A DNA stretch of 64,000 nucleotides from Girardinichthys multiradiatus (GCF_021462225.1 NC_061812.1:51763848-51827847); one strand, 5' to 3'; numbered from the stretch's first letter, positions 1 through 12,210 are shown. Notes: a model not told the origin generated them from the letters alone. Made by a program: numbers and translations.

Positions 1-525
1 CTGAACTGCCATGTTCAAGAAATGACTATATTTTTCCACACAACACCACCACTAAATCTTGTAATTCTCTTAAAACAATATCCTATTCACCAGTTTAAAT
101 CCTAGTCAACATTTATGACACTCTTTTTCTTAGGTTTTGGCTGACTCAGACTTACTTAGACATCGGACACAACATTAATTTAGCCTATCAAAAATCCAAA
201 AGCAGAGTTTGATAAAACAGGTTCTGCTTACCTTTTCTGTAGTTTTGACTAGCCTGTGTCTGATGTCTGTTGGTCCTTGTCAGTGATCCCAATTTTTTCA
301 CCTGTTCTTCCAAATTCCGGACGACGCCCCCAAGTTGTTGAAGCCGCCTCTGCTTCCCCGGGTCCGTTGATTTGGGCACAGGTTTCAAAAGAGTGAAATA
401 AACACAACGTACAATCAGCTTATGTTCGCCTCTGCGCAGAGTGAGAGAAAGATGCCCCAGCCAACACCTGTGAGCCCAACTCTGCTCTCTCTCTGCTTCC
501 AGCTCGTTTTATTCAGTCTCAAGGG
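1..525 (-). mobile_element. Antisense ERV fragment: 3' part of LTR plus leader
   Basis: Read on the minus strand, this segment carries the second half of an LTR (polyadenylation signal, end of the LTR), a diverged tRNA-Pro-type primer site and the untranslated leader. It matches 793-1313 of the neighbouring provirus in inverted orientation, with many substitutions. The short open frame at 188-388 is only translated LTR/leader. The element runs off the left edge of the window, so any coding region of this older copy lies outside it. The first half of the same LTR is found, also antisense, at 14276-14551, which shows that the sense provirus lies inside this LTR. Confidence 0.85.
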
Positions 526-980
526 TGTAGTAGAATATAAACTATCTATGTGTGTAACTGCAATGTGTGGAAATAGGGGGGGGTCAACCTTAAGGAGTGA
601 AGCATAGAAGGGGCCTAGGGAGTGAGAAGCATAGAGAGTGCAAGGTCATAAATTAGAAGAGGACAGGGAAAGGCCGGAGACAGGGGAGGATGAGTTGCAT
701 GTTACAATCAGAAGTATTCCTTATTTGGACCTAAGGGACTGTTATGTTATGTTATACATGTGTGACATGATATATGTATATGTTGAACACATCCTTGAGA
801 CTGAATAAAACTAGCTGGAAGCAAGAGCTGAGCAGAGTTGGGCTCACAGATACTTGGCTGGAGTCTCCATCTCTCACTCTGCAGAGGCGAACATAAAGTA
901 GATTGTACTTGTATTTATTTCACTCTTTTGAAACCTGTACCCAAATCAACGGACCCGGGGAAGCAGAGACGGCTTCAACA
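526..980 (+). repeat. 5' LTR of the sense ERV
   Basis: About 455 bp, starting TGTAG and ending AACA directly before the primer site. It is closely similar to 13826-14275. An AATAAA signal lies at 804-809 and an AT-rich TATA-like stretch lies near 770-785. Relative to the 3' LTR it has a three-base TAG duplication near the start and scattered substitutions. Confidence 0.9.
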
Positions 981-982
981 AT

Positions 983-1000
983 TGGTGGCTCGTCCGGGAT
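983..1000 (+). promoter_or_regulatory. Primer binding site, tRNA-Pro type
   Basis: TGGTGGCTCGTCCGGGAT begins two bases after the LTR end and differs by one base from the complement of the 3' end of tRNA-Pro, the usual primer site of many gamma-type retroviruses. The antisense copy at the left edge has a more diverged version. Confidence 0.85.
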
Positions 1001-1080
1001 TTGGAACAACAGGCGAAATAAATTCGGACCACTGACGAGGACCAACAGGCATCAGACACGGCTAGCCAAAAACTACAGAA

Positions 1081-1088
1081 CAGGTAAG
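1081..1088 (+). promoter_or_regulatory. Probable major splice donor in ERV leader
   Basis: CAGGTAAG is a near-consensus donor about 80 bp downstream of the primer site, the usual place of the donor for spliced env mRNA. The matching acceptor was not identified. Confidence 0.5.
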
Positions 1089-1315
1089 CAGAACCTGTTT
1101 ACTCAAAACTCTGCTTTTGGATTTTCGATAGGCTAAATTAATATTGTGTCTGATGTCTAAGTAAGTCTGAGTCAGCCAAAACTTAAGAAAAAGGGTGTTA
1201 TAAATGTTGACTAGGATTTAAACTGGTGAATAAGATGTTGTTTTAAGAGAATTACAAGACTTAGTGGTGGTATTGTGTGGAAAAATATAGTAGTTTCTCG
1301 AACGTGGCGGTTCAG

Positions 1316-1339
1316 AGTAGTCCTCGACGGAGGACTACT
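1316..1339 (+). promoter_or_regulatory. GACG-tetraloop hairpin, candidate packaging signal
   Basis: A 10-bp perfect stem closes a GACG loop at 1326-1329. Hairpins with GACG loops in the leader are a known feature of gammaretroviral packaging and dimerisation signals, and this one lies between the splice donor and gag, the expected position. Function is inferred from structure and place only. Confidence 0.55.
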
Positions 1340-2050
1340 GTTAGCTGGGTCAGAGGCCTGAGGAAGTGAGAAACCTCAAATTCTATAGAAAAGTAAATAC
1401 ACTGAGATCAGGCACAAACACTTGGGTGTGAATGCCATGTTTTACGTGAGTTCTGCCTCAGTAAAACCGGATTACAGACGTAATAAAAGCACAAACACAG
1501 TCTGAGAATAAGTCCTGTGAAGTGATGAACTGCAAGCTGACATAAAATTCAGCAAGACCAGGCTTTTTGGTAAAAAACTCATGAGCTGTGCGCAGAGGAA
1601 ATAATCTGTGTTAAAAACTTGTTAGAAGTGAGTGAAAATGTGTGTATGACTGGAGAAGCAGCTGTGGAGAGCAGCTCTCTCTCATTGCGGGTGACTGAGT
1701 GCAGTTTTCTATCTGAAAATCTTACGGATAGACTGCTGATTGCTGTTTTTGATGAGTAACGAAATATTGCTCTGTGAAAATTCAGATTATAGACACATAA
1801 GCTTAGAAGGAACAATATAAGCGGTGGAAATAACACCGTAAGATATAGAAAGTTATGTTTTTTTGAAAGTTACATTTTTTTTTAAAGAGCTGTGAACAGC
1901 AGTTATTATAACTGTAAGACCGGTCATGAGCTGTTAAGTTGGATAAATAACCAACAACAGACTTGTTAGGGTTAGAAAAGTGCATGAGGTGGACACACAC
2001 CACTCCGGCAAATAGTAGACAAGATTTATAGTTTACGTCCATAAGCTGTG

Positions 2051-2070
2051 AGACACACACACACACACAC
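2051..2070 (+). repeat. Short (AC)n microsatellite in ERV leader
   Basis: A run of about ten AC units lies in the untranslated leader. Confidence 0.8.
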
Positions 2071-2209
2071 TGACCTCTAAAAACAGCCTTCTGGGGGTTG
2101 AATGTGTTCTGGTGTCTTGAAAGTTGATCAGAATTGAATGAGTGAGTGACTGAGATAACGCATTACAACTATATCTTTTACAAAAAAAAAGGATAGTCGT
2201 TGTTATAAG

Positions 2210-4298
2210 ATGGAAAGTGAATTTAATAGAGAAATGGATATTAGTGCAAAAGAACAGAATGTTTTATGTAAAACGATAGAAACTCAACTGTTAATAATGA
2301 AAACTGCTATTAAGAAAACATTTGAATACAAAGAGGAACAGAAATTGGTTAAACGGATGGATTCTAAAATAAATGAAGAATTGTCAAAAGATGGAAAGAG
2401 CAAGACAGATAAAGAGAGTCTAGGCAAGTGGTTTAGTTTGAAGGAAGGAAAGAGAGAGATTTGGCTGAAAAAATGTGTAGACACAGCAGTTGGTTGAGCA
2501 GAGGAAAATGGAAGGACCTGGCAAATAAAGCAGAAAAAGACGAAAAGATTTGGTTACAAATTAGATTCTTGTGGCAGAGTAGTGATCATGCTATGACTGA
2601 GAACAGAGACTGGAAGAGTAAACAGATTAAGGATAGCAGTACAGTTGAAATGCCGCCATCATATGAACTTTTAGCAGATCAGCCCGCTTTATCACACCAC
2701 AAGGCCCCCACCTCTCCTCTTACTGGTTTATATCCTACGCTGCCAGTAACTAGGGGAGAAGTCAGAGTGTGTGATTTACCGCCAGGAACTGCTCAGACTC
2801 CTCCTGAACCCCATTGCTCGGCCCCCACTTCTCTTCTCTCCTCACATTCCACTGATGGGTCTGTATTGTCAATTGGAGGATCATTCATATCACAGGCCCC
2901 ACAAACTGATCCATTTGCTGACCGGGTATTACGGGACAAACTGAGGCCAGTTTCTGGCCCAATAAAGTGTTCCACCCCGTATATTTCCCATTTGCCTAGT
3001 GATATGGAATTGGTCACACCTCTGAAACCAGATGTAACTGAGGGCTCAGTTAATATTTCAGTGTCAGGGAAATGGATAAAAGACGAACCACCGACTGCAG
3101 TAACTTATCATATGCAGGCACCACATATTACAGTACAGAATCAGACACCAATTGAAAATGAGGAAGCTATGTTATCTTCCTCAACCCCAATGCCACTAGT
3201 ACCTGAGGCTATGCCTCCCCCAGCTGGACATGGTTATAACATGAGACCCCGAACTCAGTCCAAATCTTCTTATATGGGTCCACTGTTCCAACAACAATTT
3301 GGAGCAAATAGATACAAACCTTTTGCATTGGGAGATCTTACCACTTTGTGTGACAAATTGCCTCCCATCTCAGAAGGAGCGTCTATATGGTTACAGACTA
3401 GACTCCCTGACAGCAGGTAACACGTTAGCTCTAGGTGACTATCGGGCCATTGCTGGACGATGCATGAAGCCACACAGCTGTAGGGACATAGAGCTTGCTG
3501 CAGGTACAACAACAGTACCAGATGAGGTCCTACTTATTGTATATTCCACTCATATAGGCACAGCTCTTAGACAAATGTATCCAGTAACCAGAGGACGTAC
3601 CATTCCAAAATCTGACTGGAACGCAAACACGAATCCTAGAGAATATTTAGATCAGTGCAAATCCGTGTGGCAAACACAGACAGGAACTAATCCAGACGGA
3701 GCTGGTCCCCAAACGGACTGGTTCCGGGATGCTGTCCTACGAGGGTTACCGCTGCAGGTTAAAACGAACATTGAGGATAATCCAGATTTGCCTGGATCAG
3801 ACATTGCAGTATGGGATCGCCACCTGATACATTATTTATCTGAACTCAAAGAGGCAAAACAAGATGAGGAGAGTGAATTAGCAATTAGCAGAAGCTAAAC
3901 TGAAGGTCAGGGAAAAAAAGAGGGAGGGTAAAACATCTAAAATTATGTATGAAGGTGCAGTGTCTCAGCACCCTCAGGCTCCTCCATTTCCTAGAAATCA
4001 AGAAACAGCAGGACAGTGGCATCAGGCCTCGGTCCCATATCAGGGACATGCTGGTCGTTTTGGGGGACAGGGAGGGCCAAGAGCAAGGGGATTTCAGAGA
4101 GGACCACAGAGGAGGCTGGGTAATGCTGATGTGTGTTATTACTGCAATGAGCCTGGACACTGGGCCCGAGATTGCCCCCATAAGAATGGTCCATCCGGAG
4201 TTTCGTTGTCCGATGAGCTAACCCCTCCCACTTACTTCCCTTTTCTTGGAGGTATTGGTCAAACCAGCTCTCCATCCAACGGGTCCGGACTTCCCTAA
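2210..4298 (+). pseudogene. gag: ERV gag, frameshifted
   Basis: Structural polyprotein gene in several disconnected frames: 2210-2497 (charged matrix-like start), 2461-3420 (proline-rich, with a PPSY late-domain motif near 2652), 3299-3898 (capsid-like) and 3945-4298 (nucleocapsid). The last part carries one zinc knuckle of the form C-x2-C-x4-H-x4-C near 4134-4175, flanked by Gly/Arg-rich sequence. At least three frame changes separate these parts, so no full Gag can be made. The start at 2210 is preferred because it is the first long frame after the leader. The frame ends with TAA at 4296-4298, immediately before the unrelated stretch 4299-5985. Confidence 0.8.
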
Positions 4299-5985
4299 AC
4301 CTGAAGGGCCTTACCTAACAGGCTTACTGAAAGTTCTGTTTAAGCTGGTGTCGGGAAATGACTCGCCTATCCCCTGACAGCCTTCGTCCAAAAGTCTCGC
4401 CCTTCTTCAACTGGAGGCCCGGGTGACCGAGTAGCCCTTCGCGGTCATCCTCACATTGCACAGTCACTTTTGTTCACGGCTGCTCATTCCCTATTTTACA
4501 ACTGGCACCTGGTATATGGACTAGGATAATTTTAGTAGCTCGGCACGAGCTTCAAGGACGCTGTTTTAACTTATTTGACTAAGGCAACCGTTAAAAACCT
4601 CCTATAATCTATTAGGACCAAGCAACAAGACTTTTTACCACCATTGAAAAACCAACAGTACTGTGACTTAAATAATTGAATGTCCACAACTTGACTAGAA
4701 TTTTAGATGCTTTCTTTAATTGGTATAGCTTTGGCAGGAGCAAGCAACAGCTTTAATTCAGCATTAATGATTATTTAAACGATAATAAAAACAAATCAAT
4801 CAACTCAACCTGTCTTTCCCTGAAGCTGAAACTAGTGGGTTTGAGAGGCTTTGAAGACGGAGATTCTTCCATAGACCGAATGATTCCCTCCGGTAACAAC
4901 GAGTGACTTCTTGAAGGAAATAGGACTTGATTCTCAGGTTTCTTCCTTTAAGTGACAAATACTGATGCTCCGAACTTTTAGATGATTTACCCAGTTCTTG
5001 GTTGCAGTTTCCCCCTGGAGGTAATGGATTCTTTCTTTGGAAGAGTTTAGTTGAATCCAGAGGCCCACTTGAGTTATATTCAGGACTTCCAGAAGCCTGA
5101 ATCATGGAGCAATCAGCTGGCCACCGACCAAGTTCACTTCTGTTGTCTGGATGAAAAAGGCTTTAGATGAAATCAGATCCTTAAATCTGAGGCACAGTCA
5201 TTCAATGGCATCGGGTTGATCCTCTCTCTTAGGCAGTTAATCAGTCTGGCTGTGACTCTGGTACTCTGATCCACCTGTGGCTTTGTGGCTTGTCTCCGAT
5301 CTTGTTCACTGATCTTCTGCATGGAAACAACAACATTTCTACACTCGCTCACTATATTTATAGTCCAGGAAATATACCTTATTTGGTTATACTGACAAAC
5401 TTGATCCGGTCTTCAACGTTCTTCTGTTCAACCGTCTTTCTGTTTCTCCGTCATGGAAAGTCCCAAAACCACCCAGATGCTTCTCAGTCATGGCAAGCTC
5501 CAAACCGCCCACACTGTTTCCTTACCTCAACATGTTATCATACATTTTCAGCAGTTAGCTCGGTGTACATGCAAAAGATCACAATCTCTACACCTGCAAC
5601 CGAATATCATCGCTTTTGGTGATATTACTGCTAAAGATAAACCACATAGCATTTCACAGTTTACACTTTGTCCGTTACAGTTTTCATGCAAAAGATCATA
5701 ATCTTTACACCTGCAACAGAAAAGAGCCGGCTGAACCTTCAACACATGAACTTTTGTTCACCTAACCTTCCACAGTTTAAACACATAATATTTCACAGAT
5801 TATACTTCGTACATTACAGTCCTCTTTACTTCACCTGCTCCAGAACTTCAGATCAACTGTGTGCCTTCAATATACACTCCATGAATTACACTTGGGGTTA
5901 TTCTTTATTTTATTTCTTCTATAGTCAAATATAAGAGGTTTACTATATGTTGCATGGATTACATGGAAAGATCTCACCTTATTTT
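4299..5985. mobile_element. Unclassified insertion between gag and protease
   Basis: This 1.7-kb stretch has no retroviral coding similarity, is stop-rich in all frames, and separates the gag stop from sequence that resumes as Gly/Arg-rich Gag tail and protease. It contains an imperfect tandem duplication of about 116 bp: ATGCAAAAGATCA followed by a similar tail occurs near 5569 and 5685, and a weaker third copy lies near 5790. The composition (T-rich, with AATAAA-like motifs) suggests an LTR-type element, but I could not find its ends or a target duplication. The 101-codon frame on the minus strand (4800-5105) resembles nothing I recognise. Confidence 0.5.
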
Positions 5986-6000
5986 GACAGGAGGGTATGG

Positions 6001-6936
6001 GTGTTATGGTTCCGCCATGGCTCCTCCGGCCCATCCATACAGAGGCAGAGGTGGCCCAGCACGCGGTGCATATGGACCACAACTCCAATTACTGGCCTGG
6101 GACGAGCCTAGTCGCTGGCCTGAGCACCACTGACGGTCCCCACCGACCCCAGAAGACATCGGGACTGCGGACCCCCTGCTGTCTGTGACTGTGTCCGGAA
6201 AAACCTTCCTTTTCTGGTGGACACCGGGGCCACATGTTCAACCATCAAACAGGCTCCTCCAAACACACTCTCCACCAGGACTACAACTGTCATGGGGTTC
6301 TCAGGGGCAAAGCAGGTCCTGCCATATACCAAGCCTTTAAAGACTGACATTGGTGGACAAATACTGAATCACAGTTATCTAGTCTCCACTGACACACCAG
6401 TAAATTTACTGGGTAGGGACATGTTAATAAAACTGGGAGCAACCATTTTATGTGGGACTGATGGACTGCAGGTTCACCTGCCCAATGGCATCCAGTTATC
6501 TTGTGACAATAACACTTCTTTTTCACATCGGCAATACCTCCTCCAGCCACTGCAGGACTCAATGGCTGATATATACTGGGTTTTGCTGCAACCTGAAACC
6601 ACCGCGCACAGAGGCATTCTCTCGGCTTTCCATTGGTGGAAATCCTGGGTCTCCACTCTGGCGCCCTATGTACCTCCTCCTGACCCCCCGCACGTCACCT
6701 TGTTTTATGATAGAAATAATTGTGAATGCTACCAGGAAAGCTTTGCTGACGAGTTAGAGGGTACACACTGGGACATTGCCACCACAGACATTTATGTAGC
6801 ACCAGAAGGAGTGGTGGCCGAGGTTCATTTGACTAGAGAGCAGGAAGTGTGGTTTAGGATGTGGTCTGATGGTGTGCCTCATGTTTCTTTGGCTCTGCAC
6901 CAGGTCATGAAGCACGTGAACTTGGTGGTGTGTTAA
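6001..6936 (+). pseudogene. pro: ERV Gag tail and aspartic protease
   Basis: The first part reads as a Gly/Arg/Pro-rich nucleocapsid tail. From about 6205 the frame carries LVDTGATCSTI, the active-site signature of retroviral aspartic proteases, followed by a flap-like and C-terminal region (GRDML near 6413-6427). The protein would process the Gag-Pol precursor. The frame then runs into an RT leader and stops at 6936, out of frame with the next piece. It follows the unclassified insertion directly, so its link to gag is broken. Confidence 0.75.
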
Positions 6937-7513
6937 AACGCTCCCTGAATCTACAGGATTGGCAGCCTTTGGCAAACCCTAACCTTTTTTATTCTCCCTC
7001 AGGTAACACATATCGCATATTCAACCACCCCATGGATGTGGGCACACTGGAGCATGTTCAGTTAGACAGACTCCATGGCAGGGAAAAAACAGACCATCCG
7101 CTGGCAGCTGCTGTTGTGGAAAAAATGCCTTCCACTCTCTGGGCAGAGGGGCCCACGGATGTAGGTCTGATTCAATGTTCCCCCATTACTTTTCAGTTGA
7201 CCACTGACCAACCAATATGGAAGCCCCAATACCCTCACAAGCCAGCAGCAGAACTAGGCATTAAAGATACAGTGGAAGGCCACCAAACACCACTCTGATT
7301 CAGTACGTGGATGACATTCTCCTTGCAACACCCACTGTGGCTGAATGCTTAGAGGCAACAGCAATTGTCCTGTCACATTTGGCTAAAAAAGGCTACAAGG
7401 TTAGCAAAGCCAAACTCCAGATCTGCAGACGCCAGGGTTTAGCAGATCTTTTGTGCCCGGCTACACCGACCTCACTGCACCCCTTAGAGAGCTTGTCAAA
7501 AAACAGGGCATGA
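6930..7513 (+). pseudogene. pol: ERV reverse transcriptase remnant, core deleted
   Basis: The frame at 6930-7298 resembles the N-terminal fingers of a gamma-type RT (a WKPQYPHKP stretch near 7218). It jumps without spacing to the catalytic loop YVDD near 7309-7320 in another frame (7307-7513). The part between, which carries the first catalytic aspartate and most of the palm, is absent, so this is an internal deletion as well as a frameshift. A second jump follows after about 7440. No polymerase activity is possible from this copy. Confidence 0.8.
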
Positions 7514-9768
7514 GAAACCTCACTGCCCCGCTTGAATGGACCAGAGAAGCTGAAGAAGCGTTCATTAACTTAAAAACCAGCCTCTCGCAAGCTACACATT
7601 TGGCACATCCAGATGACACGTTGCCCTTCCACTTGGATGTTTCTGTCACAGCACACACAGCCAATGGTGTGCTGTTCCAGAAGAAAGGGGGGGTTAGGAC
7701 AGTCCTCATGTATACAAGTGTAATGTTGGACAACATGGAACAAAGACATCATGAGTGCACCCGACATGCAGCAGGGATGGCTAAAATAATCCAAAAAACA
7801 GCTCATGTAGTGATGGGACATCCTCTTAACATATTAACATCACATGACGTGGTGGCCTTTGTGAACTCTCAGGCTTTCACACTCTCACCACTGAGACAAC
7901 AGAGGCTGAATAAGGGTCTGGAGGCCCCAAACATCACATACACACATGAGGGAATAAACATGGCAGACAGAATGACATCAGGAGAACCACATGTCTGGGC
8001 AGAAAAAGTGGAGTTTAATGAAAAAATCAGACCAGATCTACAAACTACATCCCTAACAGACGCCCGAAACCTGTACACAGACGGGTGCTGCTTCAGACAT
8101 GACACAGAAGGACTTAAGGCAGCGTACGCGGTTGTGGAAGACACAGGGACAGATTTTGTCACAGTACTGGCAGAAGAACTGACAGACGCACAATCAGCGC
8201 AGAGAGCAGAAGTTTTGGCTGTAATAGCTGCTTTAGAATTAGGAGAAGGACAGAAAGTAAACATTTACACACACTCAGCATATCCCACAAGTGCAGTGCA
8301 GGTTGAACTAAAGCAATGGTTGAGAACAGGGTTCAGGACAGCAGGACAGAAACCCATTAAACATGAACAGGAAATGAAAAGGCTGGCTGAAGCTTTGTTG
8401 CTCCCTCAAGAAGTAGCCGTCATTAAATGCAGAGGACATGACAGCAGTAACACCAGAGTAGCACAAGGTAATCAGGCCGCTGACCGGGCATCTAAACTGT
8501 GTGCAGGATATCAGCCCAGGCACATAATGCTGTGTTCAGAAGGAGGGTGGACACCAGAACCCACCCTGGAAGAAGTAATGAAACTACAAAAGGGGGCTTC
8601 TCCTGAGGATAAATCAGTTTGGAAGGCACGAGGGGGCTCACAAGATCAGAATGGTCTCTGGAGAAGCCCAGATGGACGTCCCATCTTGCCACCAGGTCTT
8701 ACCAAAGTAGTTCTAGAAGAAGCACACGGAGTAAGACATGTAGGAACAATGCAAATGTTGAAAAATCTTGAACACTGGTGGCATCCTTTTTTGAAACCAA
8801 TGGCAGTGCATTGGATTAATTCATGTGAGATGTGCAGGCAGTTCAATGCCAGACCAACCTTGAAACCAGCACCTGGAAAGTTCCCAGTAGACCCAATAGC
8901 AGGAAAAGAGGTTATAATTGATTATACAGACATGACTGAGAGAGTGAATGGGTTCAGATATCTGTTGGTGTGTGTGGATGCATTTACTGGATGGCCGGAG
9001 GCATGGCCTACAAAAAAGGAAGACAGCAAATCTGTGTTGAAGTGTTTGATAAATCATTATATCCCTAGACACGGTTTTCCAGCTAAAATAAGGTCTGACA
9101 ATGGAACACATTTCAAAAATGAGGAACTCAAGGAAGTAGAAAGATTTCTGGGACTAAAACACTCATTTGGCACTGTGTATCATCCACAGTCACAGGGGAA
9201 GGTTGAAAGAATGAATTGAACCCTTAAAACCAAATTGGCTAAAATCTGTGCACAGACCAAAATGAATTGGGTTACTACCTTACCATTAGCTCTGATGTCT
9301 GTACGGAGTTCTATAAATCAGAAACATGGTTTAACCCCACATGAGCTGCAAACAGGGAGGCCATTTCCAGGTCCACAAACAAGGTTACCGTTTCTCACTG
9401 AGTGTGAACAATCTATGTCTCATCATGATTATTACAGATCTCTCCACAGTCTTGTTACAGTTTTCTCCAAACAGATCTCAGCAGAACCAGAGACCAGGGT
9501 TGGAACTAACACATCAGAAGCCGAGTGGGTCCTCCTGAAAGTCATCAAAAGAAAGTGGTCAGAGCCAAGGTGGACCGGTCCATTCCAGGTCACAGAAAGG
9601 ACAACCCATGCAGTCAAGCTGAAGGGCAAAGGCGCTACTTGGTATCACTGGAGCCAGTGTGCAGGAGCAGAACCACCTCAACGATCCCTTTCTCAGGTCC
9701 AGGAGGATCTGAGCGAAAACACAGGAGAAGACAATCTCACTTCTCTCACCCAAGAAGGGGCAGAATAA
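7453..9768 (+). pseudogene. pol: ERV RNase H and integrase with in-frame stop
   Basis: One long frame (7453-9219, 588 codons) covers RT connection, RNase H and most of integrase; 9220-9768 continues in the same frame after a TGA stop at 9217-9219. RNase H shows YTDG near 8077 and AADRAS near 8477, but the usual third aspartate is histidine (IYTHSAY near 8264). Integrase has an HHCC zinc module (about 8724-8838) and a DD35E core: Asp in DYTDM near 8920, SDNGTH near 9097, and Glu in KVERMN just before the stop. The C-terminal part runs to the TAA at 9766. The stop codon and the His substitution are the visible lesions. Confidence 0.85.
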
Positions 9769-9920
9769 TACCCGGGTGAGAGAAATTAGCTCTAGGTCAG
9801 TCTACACCTGAGAGCTGAAGATCAGATTTCTCACACCACTGAAGGGGCAGAATAATCCCCAGGTGTGAGAACGCAAAGCTCCAGGTCAGTCTACACCTGG
9901 GAGCTGAGGAGAAAGAACAG
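9750..9920 (+). repeat. Tandem duplication at the pol-env junction
   Basis: Two copies, about 88 bp apart, of a unit running from GGGGCAGAATAAT to TCAGTCTACACCTG and GAGCTGA lie just after the integrase stop. This places a non-coding repeat between pol and env. The second copy ends near 9920. Confidence 0.7.
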
Positions 9921-10110
9921 CTGAAGGAGAGGCGGGACGGATTGAGTTTCTCTCTCACTGGAAGAGGTGGAGCTTCCCTCCCACCCCAGAAGACACGTTT
10001 GGCGAACATTTTATATTTTATACTATATTTTTGATTTTTTGTATCTTTTTTCTGGTTATGATTTAACTTCCTATGTTTATGTTTTAAGTTCTATAAATAA
10101 ATAAAAACAA

Positions 10111-11430
10111 ATGATGAGTACCCAAAGAAAGGGAATTAGACTCTCTAGGAGTTTTATCATAGGTGGAGTGTTAATCTCAGTATTCATTGTTACGTTTATC
10201 TTATGGTATTTTTGTGAACTTCCATTCCAGATATGTTCTGAAAACCACTCCGGGAAGGTGTCCAAAAGGTCTAGGGTAACTCCATCCGAGGACGTATGCC
10301 TTAAGCGTTATGGGGGATTAGACTTAAATTACACGTTAGGAACAACTACCACTTTTTGGTTTGACCTGTGTGATGTTATAAAGTGTGGGAAGAATCCGAT
10401 TGCCTGGTTGGGGTATAATGTGTATTTATGTGCCAATGTCGACGTATCCACCCAATGCGCTGCAGGCAGGACCATGAGTTTATATGGGGAAAACAAGCTT
10501 TGCGGAAATTGGGGTCACGCAGTGGGGTATACGGGTATGTGGACACCCACCCTGACATATATAAATTTACGGAATAGAGAAAAAGGCAAACAAATCAGCC
10601 TGGTACGGGCGTTAACGGATAGCACACTTGGGGGTGTCAATACACTATTTTTGTCCATAAAATCGTTACAAGAAGGTTTGCATCACACCTCTCACAAGTG
10701 GGACGAGGTGATGTATTTCACTTTAGGGGTAGAGGTAACAGGGACCGACCCCCAGGTACTAATCAAAGTCAATTTAAATAAACTAACTCCCCAGGTGCAG
10801 GCCACCAGCACTCCTACAGTTCCAGAACCAGAAGACCAACTAGAAGGGGTGATGAAAATAGATTACTCCACCATGCAGCCTGTAGAAATAATCCAGATGG
10901 CCACAGGTTATGCAGATGATAATCTTTGGCTGCAATGGATGACACAAACCGCAAAGGAACAAAGTAGGTCTGACTGCATTGCATGTGCATCTGCAAGGCC
11001 ACACTTAACCACTGATCCAGCCCCTTTATATCCGGAAGATGCTTGGGGGTACAGTTGCATGTTACAACTAACTAAAGAAGCCACCCCAGCCAACTGTACC
11101 ACGCTAGCTAGCATCTTTCCACCCATTCCAAACAATGCTAAGACAGGACCATTCACTCCTCAGAGGCTGAATGGGACATATTTTTGTTTTGAGTTCACCT
11201 CAAACATCCCAAAGGTGAATGTAGGACAAATTCCCTCGGACTGGTGTAAAACTACCACGTCTGGGAAAGTGATAGGACTCTGGGCACGATCAGGATTATA
11301 TTATTACTGCGGAGGATATAGACTTTTCACTAATATACCAAATAACACCATAGGAGTATGTGCAATGGTCAGATTGCAGGCCTCGTTGATTTTAATTGGC
11401 CCTAATATTACCTCTGTGACATATCAACAA
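10111..11430 (+). pseudogene. env: ERV env, surface subunit portion
   Basis: Starting at the ATG at 10111, the first ~15 residues are basic and a hydrophobic segment follows (about residues 15-33), as in a signal sequence or signal anchor. The rest is a cysteine-rich ectodomain with several N-x-S/T sites. A CIAC motif near 10975-10986 matches the CXXC motif that links surface and transmembrane subunits in gamma-type envelopes. The open frame continues to 11565, but from about 11430 its sequence belongs to the GC-rich insertion. The cleavage site and fusion region are not seen on either side of that insertion, so the protein is truncated. Confidence 0.8.
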
Positions 11431-11654
11431 GATAAGGCACTGGAAGGGGCGGAAGGGGCCCCGGAAGGAGGGCAAGAGTCCAAAACACAAACCACCGAAA
11501 CAGGGTGGGCGGAGGGGGGCCTTGGGAGGAGGGACAGAGTCCAAAACAAAAATAACTCCCAATAAACAAAACAACAAAACCAAAGTCCATAATCTCCAGG
11601 GGAGCCTAACAAAATCCAGGAGGCCGGTGATCAGGGGGCCCGCGATGACGTAGC

Positions 11655-11910
11655 CAGCGAAGTGGTTGATGATCCGGAGGCCGCCTGCGGCGAAGCAGCC
11701 AGCAAAGTGGTTGATGATCCGGAGGCCGCCTGCGACGAAGCAGCCAGTGAAGTGGTTGATGATCCGGAGGCCTGCGGCGAGGATGCAGCCAGCGAAGTGG
11801 CTGATGATCCAGAGGCCTGCGGCGAGGATGCAGGCACCTCGGAGGTCTGCGGCGAGGATGCAGGCGCCTCGGAGGTCTGCGGCGAGAATGCAGTCTGCCC
11901 GGAGTCCGAC
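11655..11910 (+). repeat. 45-bp and 30-bp GC-rich tandem repeats
   Basis: Four to five imperfect copies of a unit containing GTGGTTGATGATCCGGAGGC are followed by copies of a 30-bp unit containing TCGGAGGTCTGCGGCGA. Unit lengths are multiples of three, so several frames stay open on both strands. Confidence 0.85.
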
Positions 11911-11998
11911 AGCGGAGATGCCAGGCAAACCCACGAAGCGAGGAGTCAGGCAGAAACCCAGAAGACTTGGCCCTGGCGTTCAACTTGGACCCAGGCTG

Positions 11999-12072
11999 CA
12001 ACGAGTCAGGCAAAGAGTCAGGCAAAGAGTCAGGCAAAGAGTCAGGTAAAGAGTCAGGCAAAGAGTCAGTCC
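11999..12072 (+). repeat. 12-bp tandem repeat, GAGTCAGGCAAA
   Basis: About six near-perfect units. The period is a multiple of three, so it codes a four-residue repeat in each frame. Confidence 0.9.
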
Positions 12073-12210
12073 GTATCTCCAGTAACACCCCCCAGAGGAA
12101 ACTGAGCAGGTGCTCAGGACCAGGTCTTGGAGACAGCCCATCCATGGGCTCCACCGAAGCATGGTGTGGGAATGGAGGCAGCCCGCCCACGGGCTCCTCC
12201 GTGTCATGAC

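Noticed and set aside
11662..12105. Plus-strand frames of 127-147 codons in the env insertion
   Set aside because: They are by-products of tandem repeats whose unit lengths are multiples of three. The minus strand has the longer and less repetitive start.
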